Below the pieces are notes generated by a model, which saw only the letters and a program-made list of their open reading frames with translations, was not told where the DNA came from and made no database searches. Position numbers and translations under genes: made by a program. From Planctomycetota bacterium (GTDB lineage Bacteria; Planctomycetota; PUPC01): a stretch of DNA of 5,088 bases. The stretch spans positions 1 to 5,088 of the forward strand of contig PWKM01000118.1 in assembly GCA_003559755.1 (NCBI GenBank), written 5' to 3'. Positions 1 to 5,004 of the stretch are shown here, piece after piece; position 1 is the first letter of the stretch; the number at the start of each line of letters is the position of its first letter.

Positions 1-1408
1 CGAGGCCGCCGACCTCGCCGGCCAATTCCTCTACACCCGCAGCAAGCCCGCGACCGTCAAGCGCCCGGCCGTCGAGAAGGGAGCTCTCGGCGTCATCGGC
101 TCGTATGGCTTCCAGCGCGAGGGCGACGATTTCGAGAACTGCGTCTGCTGGAACAACGCCTGGTCCGAGACCACCGACTGGGCGATGACGAAGCAGGACC
201 GGCCGCTGCCGGGCTTCAACATCTCGCCGGCGATGGGCCGCGACCTCGAGCGGCTGGCGACCGAACGGCCCGCCCTTCGGCTGCGGATGACCGTGGACGC
301 CGAGCTCTACGAGGGGACCATTCCTGCCGTCTCGGCCCGGCTGGCCGGCTCCGGCGACGACGAGATCGTGGCCATCGGGCACCAGTTCGAGATCGGAGCC
401 AACGACAACGCCTCCGGCTGCGCCGCCATCGTCGAGGCGGCCCGATGCATCCGCCGGATGATCGAGGCAGGCGACCTGCCCGGCCCGGCCCGGTCGATCC
501 GGTTCATCACCTGCTCCGAGATGTACTCGTCCATCCCGTTCGCCGTCGAACAGCCCGACCTGATGCGCCGGCTCATCGCCGGGCTCAACCTCGATATGAT
601 CTGCCCCTACAACGGCTACGACAGCCCGATGGATTTCTACCAGAGCCCCGACGCCAACGCCTACTTCGGCGACGACCTGCTCGAGCTCATCATCCGCCGC
701 CTGTGGGACCGGCGCGGGGCGACGTGGGAGTGGCGGCGGATGCCGACCGAGCTCTCGGACAACTGCTGGTGCGACCCGCACGTCGGCGTCCCCTTCTCCT
801 GGATCTCCTGGCACGGCCGCGAGTTCTGGCACTCGAGCGGCGATACACTCGACCGCATCGTGCCCGAAGCGGTGCGCGACGTGGCGACCGCCGCCATCAC
901 CTGGCTGGCCTTCATCGCGACCGCCGACGCCGACGACGCGGCCTGGCTCGCCGAGGCCGAGGCGGAGATGGCCCGCAGGCGGATCGAGGCCGAGGACGCC
1001 GACCGGCGCGACTATGTGCTCGCCCGCGAACTGCGCCGAATCCGGTCGCTCAAGGCCCTGGCCGACTCGCCGGAGATCGACCGCGCGGTCGAGGCGATTG
1101 CCGAGCTCGGCGAGCCGCCCGAGCCCTTCCCCGTCGATCCCGACGACGAGGGCACCCAGCTTGTGCCGGTCCGGAAATGCCCCGCCCCGCTCACCTTCGC
1201 CCCCATCCCGCCCGCCGAGCGCGAGTTCCCGTCGCCGCTGTGGAGCGCCAAGCTGAACGCGGCCCTGTACTGGTCCGACGGCGAGCGCAGCATCCGCGAG
1301 ATCGAACATCTGGTCGCAATGGAGCACGGCGACCCGCCCGGGACCGACCTCGTCGAGTGGTTCCGGTTCCTGGAGAAACACGATTACGTCGAGCTGAAGG
1401 GACGCTGA
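1..1408 (+). CDS. M28-type aminopeptidase-like protein with PA-like and C-terminal winged-helix-like domains (5' partial)
   Basis: The reading frame is open from base 2 and runs to TGA at 1406-1408, giving at least 468 residues; the true start lies upstream, and the internal ATG at 185 is not the start because conserved sequence precedes it. The first ~60 codons (YTRSKPA, then KGALGVIGSYGF) resemble a PA-domain insert of M28 zinc peptidases. The metallopeptidase core follows: His at 380-382 (GHQFE), Asp at 404-406 (ANDNASG), Glu at 518-520 (CSEMYSS), Asp at 593-595 (NLDM) and His at 830-832 (WHSSGDT) match the five M28 metal ligands in order. The His-x-Asp catalytic Asp is replaced by Phe, and the first Glu of the usual Glu-Glu pair by Ser, so classical aminopeptidase activity is uncertain. 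A charged helical stretch (about 940-1080) leads to a C-terminal segment (about 1262-1402: LYWSDGERSIREIE, then WFRFLEKHDYVEL) that looks like a winged helix, as in DUF4910-like M28 relatives. No signal peptide can be judged. The family call is firm; substrate is unknown. Confidence 0.85.
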   Translation, partial: EAADLAGQFLYTRSKPATVKRPAVEKGALGVIGSYGFQREGDDFENCVCWNNAWSETTDWAMTKQDRPLPGFNISPAMGRDLERLATERPALRLRMTVDAELYEGTIPAVSARLAGSGDDEIVAIGHQFEIGANDNASGCAAIVEAARCIRRMIEAGDLPGPARSIRFITCSEMYSSIPFAVEQPDLMRRLIAGLNLDMICPYNGYDSPMDFYQSPDANAYFGDDLLELIIRRLWDRRGATWEWRRMPTELSDNCWCDPHVGVPFSWISWHGREFWHSSGDTLDRIVPEAVRDVATAAITWLAFIATADADDAAWLAEAEAEMARRRIEAEDADRRDYVLARELRRIRSLKALADSPEIDRAVEAIAELGEPPEPFPVDPDDEGTQLVPVRKCPAPLTFAPIPPAEREFPSPLWSAKLNAALYWSDGERSIREIEHLVAMEHGDPPGTDLVEWFRFLEKHDYVELKGR

Positions 1409-1432
1409 CCGGGACGGCGGCCTACCGGTCGG
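1405..1432. terminator. Candidate bidirectional hairpin across two convergent stop codons
   Basis: GACCGG at 1407-1412 is the perfect inverse of CCGGTC at 1425-1430, with a 12-nt loop; a G-T and a C-G pair can extend the stem to 1405/1432. The repeat covers both the peptidase stop (1406-1408) and the SIS-gene stop (1422-1424). It could terminate transcription both ways in the 13-bp gap, but there is no T-tract on either strand, and 6-bp GC repeats occur easily by chance in DNA this GC-rich. Confidence 0.25.
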
Positions 1433-1967
1433 GGGCGTGGCGGGCCTGCATATCCTCGGGCGTGACACCCAGCTTGTCGGCGAGCAGCCGGCAGACGCAG
1501 TCGCACACGACGAGCAGGGCTTCCTCGAACAAACTGCGGAGAGTGTGGGGGCCGCCGTCGTCGGCCGACAGGGCGGCGGGGATGGCGACCACGCGGTCGG
1601 CGAGACGGGCGATCGGCGAGTCGGGGTCGGCGGTCAGCGCGATAATGGTCGCTCCGGCGGACCGGGCGGCACCGGCCTGTTCGAGAGGCACCGGCGTCCG
1701 GCCGGACCCCGAGCCCACCAGGACCAGCTCGCCCGCACCGACCTCGACCGGTTCGTCCGGACCGACACATCGGGCGGCGACCCCGACGTGCCCCAACCGG
1801 ATCGCCATCGCCCGGAGCATCGACCCGCTCCGGCCGGTCCCCACCAGCGTCACCTGCCCGGAGTCGGCCAGGGCATCGACGAGGGCCCGCACCGCCGAAC
1901 CGTCCACGCCCTCGACACAGCGTGCCAGATCGGCCAGCACGTCCCGGCTGAGTCCCTCGAATTCCAT
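1422..1967 (-). CDS. SIS-domain sugar-phosphate isomerase, 6-phospho-3-hexuloisomerase-like
   Basis: This 181-aa cytoplasmic protein is one SIS (sugar isomerase) domain, the usual length for 6-phospho-3-hexuloisomerase (PHI/HxlB), which converts 3-hexulose-6-phosphate to fructose-6-phosphate. Visible PHI features in order: GTGRSGSM at residues 43-50 (phosphosugar loop), GSGSGRT at 85-91 (second SIS loop; many PHI proteins have Glu where Arg90 stands), ADPDSPIARLAD at 113-124, LFEEALL at 146-152, and a C-terminal KLGVTPEDMQARHA (165-178) that closely resembles the PHI tail. No hexulose-phosphate synthase partner is in the window, so a role in formaldehyde assimilation cannot be assumed; it may act on another ketose or aldose phosphate. 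It is transcribed divergently from a PfkB kinase, which suggests linked sugar-phosphate metabolism. The ATG at 1967 is chosen because the SIS fold starts soon after and a -10 box lies 6 nt upstream. GmhA-type isomerase is the main alternative and fits the tail less well. Confidence 0.8.
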   Translation of the reverse strand: MEFEGLSRDVLADLARCVEGVDGSAVRALVDALADSGQVTLVGTGRSGSMLRAMAIRLGHVGVAARCVGPDEPVEVGAGELVLVGSGSGRTPVPLEQAGAARSAGATIIALTADPDSPIARLADRVVAIPAALSADDGGPHTLRSLFEEALLVVCDCVCRLLADKLGVTPEDMQARHAPDR

Positions 1968-1973
1968 AGCCGC

Positions 1974-2002
1974 ATCTTATCCCCTGCAGCAGCCCGCCGC
2001 AA
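1974..2002 (-). promoter_or_regulatory. Putative promoter of the SIS gene, leaderless type
   Basis: On the minus strand, TAAGAT (1974-1979, 4/6 to the sigma-70 -10) ends 6 nt before the ATG at 1967. TTGCGG (1997-2002, 3/6 to the -35) lies 17 nt further upstream. No Shine-Dalgarno sequence precedes the ATG, so transcription probably begins at or next to it. The spacing is persuasive; the -35 is weak. Confidence 0.4.
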
Positions 2003-2009
2003 TGCCGTA

Positions 2010-2037
2010 TTGATCCGGCCGGGAATCGGCATACAAT
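2010..2037 (+). promoter_or_regulatory. Putative promoter of the PfkB kinase gene, leaderless type
   Basis: TTGATC (2010-2015, 4/6 to the -35) and TACAAT (2032-2037, 5/6 to the -10) are separated by 16 nt. The -10 ends 6 nt before the ATG at 2044, placing the predicted transcription start on or beside the A of the start codon. There is no Shine-Dalgarno in the intervening GCCGCC, so a leaderless mRNA is the simplest reading. The box also supports 2044 as the true start. Confidence 0.55.
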
Positions 2038-2043
2038 GCCGCC

Positions 2044-3105
2044 ATGATACGCGAACAACGGTTGGGGGATATCCTCGATGCCATGCCGGACCGGTCGGTG
2101 GCGGTCGTCGGCGACTTCTGCCTCGATCGATACCTGGACATCGACCCCGAGATCGAGGACCGGTCGAGGGAGACGGGCCGGACCGTCCACCAGGTGACGG
2201 ACGTTCGCACGTATCCGGGGGGCGGGGCGAACGTGGTGAACAACCTGGCGGGGCTGGGCGTCGGCAAAGTGGTACCCGTCGGATTCGTCGGGGCCGATCC
2301 CGCAGGGCTCGAACTCCGGAAGAGCTTTCAGACGATCGAGGTCCCGATGGACTTCCTCCGCCGATGGCCGGACCGCCCCACCCCGGTGTACCTCAAGCCG
2401 GTGATCGTGCGGGACGGCCGGCCCGCCGAGGAATTGGACCGGTTCGACATCTTCTCCCGCAGCCCGCTCTCGGACGAGCAGCAGGATCAGGTCGTCGAGG
2501 ACCTGCGCCGGGCATTCGTCCAGGCCGACGCACTGGTCGTCGCCGATTACGCCGAGCGCGGCAAGCACGGGGTGGTCACCGCCCGGGTGCGCCGGGAGCT
2601 CGCCGACCTCGCCCGGACCGAGCCGTCGAAAGCGGTGATCGCCGACTCGCGGCTCTACGTGGACAAGTTCCGCCGGATGATCGTCAAGCCGAACGCCGAG
2701 GAGGCGATGGCCTGCCTGGCGAAGGAACCGGGGGCCGAGCCGACGATGGTCCGCCTGATCGAAATCGGCCGCCGGACCGCCGAGCGGAACCAGCGCCCGC
2801 TGGCCATCACCCTCGGCCCGGGCGGCGTCCTCCTCTGCGCGGCCGACCGGGCACGCAAGATTCCGGCCTACCCGGTGGATGAGGGCGGGGAGGAGAACCC
2901 GGTCGGGGCCGGCGACACCACGCTCGCCGCGCTGGCCGCGTCGCTGGCGGCCGGGGCGACCCTCGAAGAGGCGGCCGTGCTGGCGGTGATCGCCGCGTCA
3001 TTGACCGTCGAGCAGGCCGGGCACTGCGGGGCGCCGTCGGCGAACCGGCTGCGCCGGCGGTTCCGGGAGTATGCCGAGCGGCATCCCGACGTGGTGGGCG
3101 GGTGA
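2044..3105 (+). CDS. PfkB/ribokinase-family sugar kinase, HldE N-domain-like
   Basis: This 353-aa protein has the ribokinase fold and should transfer a phosphate from ATP to a sugar or sugar phosphate in the cytoplasm. Motifs in order: VVGDFCLDRY (21-30, strand 1 and substrate-binding Asp region), PGGGANVVNNLAGLG (58-72, PfkB signature 1), VVADYAERG (165-173), DSR (201-203), VKPNAEE (214-220), TLGPGG (256-261) and NPVGAGDT (285-292, signature 2), with catalytic base Asp291 and the GAG anion hole intact. VGDFCLDRY, VKPNAEE and the C-terminal EQAGHCGAP (323-331) resemble the kinase half of HldE/RfaE, which phosphorylates D-glycero-heptose-7-phosphate, but no nucleotidyltransferase half follows and substrate-contacting regions differ. 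Length is normal for a stand-alone kinase. It lies 76 bp from the divergent SIS isomerase gene and converges on the AmrB gene with 12 bp between stops. Substrate is not predictable from sequence alone. Confidence 0.85.
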   Translation: MIREQRLGDILDAMPDRSVAVVGDFCLDRYLDIDPEIEDRSRETGRTVHQVTDVRTYPGGGANVVNNLAGLGVGKVVPVGFVGADPAGLELRKSFQTIEVPMDFLRRWPDRPTPVYLKPVIVRDGRPAEELDRFDIFSRSPLSDEQQDQVVEDLRRAFVQADALVVADYAERGKHGVVTARVRRELADLARTEPSKAVIADSRLYVDKFRRMIVKPNAEEAMACLAKEPGAEPTMVRLIEIGRRTAERNQRPLAITLGPGGVLLCAADRARKIPAYPVDEGGEENPVGAGDTTLAALAASLAAGATLEEAAVLAVIAASLTVEQAGHCGAPSANRLRRRFREYAERHPDVVGG

Positions 3106-3117
3106 TCGCGGCCGGCG

Positions 3118-3966
3118 TCAGCCGAAGATGATCCCGGCGTAGCCCACGGCCGTCTGGAAGGAGTCCGGCGGCTCCTTCATCACGTCGTGGCTGGTCGTGT
3201 ACTCGATCAGCGCCCCGCCCTCGGCGCCCAGTTCCGTCACCGCCGCCACGGTGGCGGCGATCGCCCCGCCGCCGCAGGCGTTGGACCGGGCGTCGGTCTC
3301 GGCCACCACCCGGTCGCCGTGCAGGGCGAGGATCAGGTCGATGATCCGCCGGTCGTTGTGGTACATCTTCTCGCGGGCCTCGGCGCCGGACCCCCACGGG
3401 GCGAACCCGTAGTTCGGGCCGTAGTGCGTCAGGTCGGTCGAGCCGAGTACCGCCACCCGCCGGTCCGCCTTCGCCAGGACCCGGCCGATCGCCCGGCCCA
3501 TCTCGTGGGCGGTCGGTGTGGGCGGCATGGCGATGGGCACGATCTTCGCCTCGGGATACAGCACCTTGATGATCGGGAGCTGGACCTCGATCGAGTGCTC
3601 CTGGGCGTGGGACGCGGGATCGATGGTCAGGTGGTCGGGACAGGCCTCGACCAGCCGCCGGGCCAGTTCCTCGTCCACCCTCGCCTCGCCCGCTGGCGTC
3701 TCCCAGCCGCCCGTCGCATAGACCGCGCCCGGCTGCACGCTCCACGAGTGGACCGCCCCGAACAGGACGAACGTCTCGGGCCGGGCCTGCTCCAGGCATT
3801 TGATCACCCGGGCGGCGATCGACCCGGAATAAATCCAGCCCGCGTGCGGAACCAGACCGCCGATCGGCTGTTCCGGCTCGTCCGGCGGCTCGAAATCGAC
3901 GAGGTACTCGTTCACCTGGGCGGCGACGTCGCCCGGATAGAAATGAGGTGCGACCGGCTGTCTCAT
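3118..3966 (-). CDS. amrB: AmmeMemoRadiSam system protein B (MEMO1/AmrB family)
   Basis: The 282-aa product spans the whole MEMO family, whose fold resembles LigB-type class III extradiol dioxygenases. The family's metal-site residues are present: His41 in PHAGWIYSG (40-48), His73 in FGAVHSW (69-75), His181 in STDLTHYG (176-183) and Cys231 in NACGGGAI (229-236), corresponding to the conserved His/His/His/Cys set of human MEMO1. HAQEHSIEVQLP (120-131) is another family hallmark. Human MEMO1 is linked to redox and metal handling; in prokaryotes the gene often accompanies AMMECR1 and a radical-SAM gene, but the biochemical role is unsettled. Neither partner is in this window. The start at 3966 is chosen over an ATG at 4167 because homology begins at MRQPVAPHFYPG, a GGAGGG Shine-Dalgarno sits 9 nt upstream, and a promoter lies between the two ATGs. 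It is a single-gene leftward unit whose end converges on the kinase gene. Confidence 0.9.
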   Translation of the reverse strand: MRQPVAPHFYPGDVAAQVNEYLVDFEPPDEPEQPIGGLVPHAGWIYSGSIAARVIKCLEQARPETFVLFGAVHSWSVQPGAVYATGGWETPAGEARVDEELARRLVEACPDHLTIDPASHAQEHSIEVQLPIIKVLYPEAKIVPIAMPPTPTAHEMGRAIGRVLAKADRRVAVLGSTDLTHYGPNYGFAPWGSGAEAREKMYHNDRRIIDLILALHGDRVVAETDARSNACGGGAIAATVAAVTELGAEGGALIEYTTSHDVMKEPPDSFQTAVGYAGIIFG

Positions 3967-3975
3967 AACACTCTG

Positions 3976-3981
3976 CCCTCC
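3976..3981 (-). promoter_or_regulatory. Shine-Dalgarno fixing the AmrB start
   Basis: GGAGGG on the minus strand lies 9 nt upstream of the ATG at 3966. It decides between 3966 and the longer in-frame start at 4167, in favour of 3966. Confidence 0.75.
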
Positions 3982-4008
3982 AGAAATGCATTGCCCCCGC
4001 TCTACGAT

Positions 4009-4036
4009 ATTGTAACCGCGCCACCGGACTTTGCAA
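4009..4036 (-). promoter_or_regulatory. Sigma-70-like promoter for amrB
   Basis: On the minus strand, TTGCAA (4031-4036, 4/6 to the -35) and TACAAT (4009-4014, 5/6 to the -10) are 16 nt apart. Transcription would start near 4002, giving a leader of about 35 nt that contains the GGAGGG Shine-Dalgarno. Confidence 0.55.
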
Positions 4037-4103
4037 TACCCTGCGCGAGGTCGGGCGGGACCGGCGGCGAACCGGCCGGCCCGCCATACGCAGAGCCCCC
4101 GGA

Positions 4104-4118
4104 CGTGCGGTCCGCACG
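4104..4118. repeat. Inverted repeat between divergent promoters, possible operator
   Basis: CGTGCGG (4104-4110) and CCGCACG (4112-4118) are perfect 7-bp arms around a single T. The site lies 35 bp upstream of the rightward -35 and 67 bp upstream of the leftward -35, a position suited to a dimeric regulator acting on one or both genes. No regulator gene is next to it. It might also be chance in GC-rich DNA. Confidence 0.35.
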
Positions 4119-4153
4119 CCTCTCGCACAATCGCGACTCCACGAAAAAAACAG

Positions 4154-4182
4154 TTGACGAACCGCAAAACACGGCGTAGGAT
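4154..4182 (+). promoter_or_regulatory. Sigma-70-like promoter for the rightward orphan operon
   Basis: TTGACG (4154-4159, 5/6 to the -35) and TAGGAT (4177-4182, 4/6 to the -10) have the ideal 17-nt spacing. A run of seven As (4144-4150) just upstream could act as an UP-like element. Transcription would begin near 4189, leaving a leader of about 90 nt before the ATG at 4283. Confidence 0.55.
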
Positions 4183-4269
4183 GATGACCGGTCAGAACCG
4201 TCATCCGGGAACGGCGGATGCGAACGGAACGCGGTCGCGCCCGGCCGGGCCGCGGCGGGACCGGAGATC

Positions 4270-4276
4270 GGGAGGG
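4270..4276 (+). promoter_or_regulatory. Shine-Dalgarno selecting the ATG at 4283
   Basis: GGGAGGG ends immediately before an ATG at 4277 (no spacer) but 6 nt before a second in-frame ATG at 4283. Only the second has workable spacing, so 4283 is chosen; the two proteins differ by Met-Thr. Confidence 0.7.
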
Positions 4277-4282
4277 ATGACT

Positions 4283-4828
4283 ATGAAACGTCGTAACAAG
4301 GTGCTGATAGGTGTTCTTATAGCCATCGGTGTTCTTTTCTTCGGTTTGCTCGTGGTGTTGGCAATTAACCCGGTCATCCGCAGCCATAGACGTTATGTTG
4401 ATATGAATAGCGGGCGGCTTAAAACGGAGCATACTTCTTTTGGTGGGAGAACGGAAACGCACGTGCATGATACGCCCTTTTCGGAGTTGGCGGACCGGTT
4501 TTCGCTGTTAGCCGAACCCCGGGAAGAAAGGTGGCGTTTCTTGGGGGAACGGATATATTACCTAGCCGGCCTCGCCCGGGGCTCTGGCTGTCCCAGGGAT
4601 ATAAACGCCTCCACCACTATCGGTTACTTCGTCCGAGTACTTGAGCGGTACGAACGCCGCCATCACCCGTTATCCGAGGACCGACAACGGGAGTTGGTGG
4701 CGGAAATGCTCGAGGCGATGCGAAACGATGACTACGAATCGATGTCTGATATAGTGCGGCAGTTGCGGGATGACATGCCGCCGCCGCCGAGTCGCAACTC
4801 GTCCACAAACGCATCGACTGGATTATGA
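4283..4828 (+). CDS. Uncharacterised single-pass membrane protein, first gene of an orphan operon
   Basis: I do not recognise this 181-aa protein with certainty. It starts with a basic MKRRNK, followed by one hydrophobic helix at about residues 7-29 (VLIGVLIAIGV, then FFGLLVVLAI), which fits an N-in signal anchor with the rest outside the cytoplasmic membrane. After it comes YVDMNSGRLK, a segment reminiscent of small planctomycete membrane proteins in which a D-(I/M/L)-x-S/T-G-R-x-(R/K) stretch follows the anchor; that likeness is from memory and unverified. The C-terminal half is charged and helical (YERRHHPLSEDRQRELVAEM) and ends in a Pro/Ser/Asn-rich tail. There is no lipobox, catalytic motif or cysteine pair. 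Codon use is AT-richer than its neighbours (about 56% GC over 4321-4800). The stop TGA overlaps the next start (ATGA at 4825-4828), suggesting translational coupling. A longer start at 4031 is rejected because it precedes the promoter. Confidence 0.75.
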   Translation: MKRRNKVLIGVLIAIGVLFFGLLVVLAINPVIRSHRRYVDMNSGRLKTEHTSFGGRTETHVHDTPFSELADRFSLLAEPREERWRFLGERIYYLAGLARGSGCPRDINASTTIGYFVRVLERYERRHHPLSEDRQRELVAEMLEAMRNDDYESMSDIVRQLRDDMPPPPSRNSSTNASTGL

Positions 4829-5004
4829 GCGCCATCGCCCAGAGGGTGGAATATGCACCTATGCATCGTGGTATAGTGCAAGGGCTCACGCCTGGACCAC
4901 CAGCGACCTTAACTCCGAAGCAGGCGACGGGCTGCTGGGTAACTAGAGCGCTGATTGAGCTTCGTAAGAAGGCGCAAGACTCTCTGTCTGAGGAGTCCGA
5001 ATGA
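4825..5004 (+). CDS. Small uncharacterised protein (59 aa), translationally coupled
   Basis: This small frame runs from ATG at 4825 to TGA at 5002-5004, reading MSAIAQRVEYAPMHRG and then GLTPGPPATLTPKQATGCW, ending in a charged helix (ALIELRKKAQDSLSEESE). I recognise no family. The case for a real gene is positional: its ATG overlaps the upstream stop as ATGA, its stop overlaps the downstream ATG in the same way, and it fills the gap exactly. It has no membrane segment or signal peptide and a single Cys. No good Shine-Dalgarno precedes 4825, consistent with coupling; an alternative start is ATG 4861, with a GAGGGTGGA tract 10 nt upstream, giving 47 aa. GC stays low like the gene before it. 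Confidence 0.6.
   Translation: MSAIAQRVEYAPMHRGIVQGLTPGPPATLTPKQATGCWVTRALIELRKKAQDSLSEESE
4990..4995 (+). promoter_or_regulatory. Shine-Dalgarno for the third operon gene
   Basis: GAGGAG lies 5 nt before the ATG at 5001, inside the end of the upstream 59-aa frame. It supports 5001 as a genuine start despite only 88 bases being visible. Confidence 0.6.

Larger units (their letters stand above)
3967..4282. other. Divergent regulatory intergenic region (316 bp), no supported gene
   Basis: This is the only long stretch without a gene. From left to right it holds the AmrB Shine-Dalgarno and promoter, a GC-rich segment (4041-4100) with no recognisable function, an inverted repeat at 4104-4118, an A-tract at 4144-4150, the rightward promoter (4154-4182), and a leader of about 90 nt that includes the 12-bp palindrome GCCCGGCCGGGC at 4239-4250 and ends in the Shine-Dalgarno at 4270-4276. 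Open frames cross it on both strands, but the translations look like low-complexity Arg/Pro/Gly products of high GC and show no domain. Confidence 0.7.

Noticed and set aside
445..2013. 522-codon open frame on the plus strand across the peptidase 3' end and the SIS gene
   Set aside because: The translation is Arg/Pro/Ala-rich low complexity with no domain, and it overlaps two genes with clear family motifs; it is a high-GC shadow frame.
1384..2568. 394-codon minus-strand frame
   Set aside because: It runs antisense to the kinase and overlaps the SIS gene in another frame; the protein is Arg/Gly repetitive and has no recognisable motif.
3106..3124. Terminator between the convergent kinase and amrB genes
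   Set aside because: Only a 4-bp CGGC/GCCG stem with a 4-nt loop (3113-3124) is visible, with no T-tract; too weak to annotate.
3967..4167. N-terminal extension of AmrB from the ATG at 4167
   Set aside because: The extension has no similarity to the MEMO family, and both a promoter (4009-4036) and a strong Shine-Dalgarno (3976-3981) lie inside it.
3187..4179. 330-codon plus-strand frame opposite amrB
   Set aside because: It is antisense to a well-supported gene and compositionally biased; it has no ribosome site and no family resemblance.
4031..4282. N-terminal extension of the membrane protein from the ATG at 4031
   Set aside because: It would start upstream of the promoter at 4154-4182 and bury the signal anchor in a basic, low-complexity segment.
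2807..4468. 553-codon minus-strand frame
   Set aside because: It crosses the convergent junction, the AmrB gene in a different frame and a divergent promoter region, and shows no domain.
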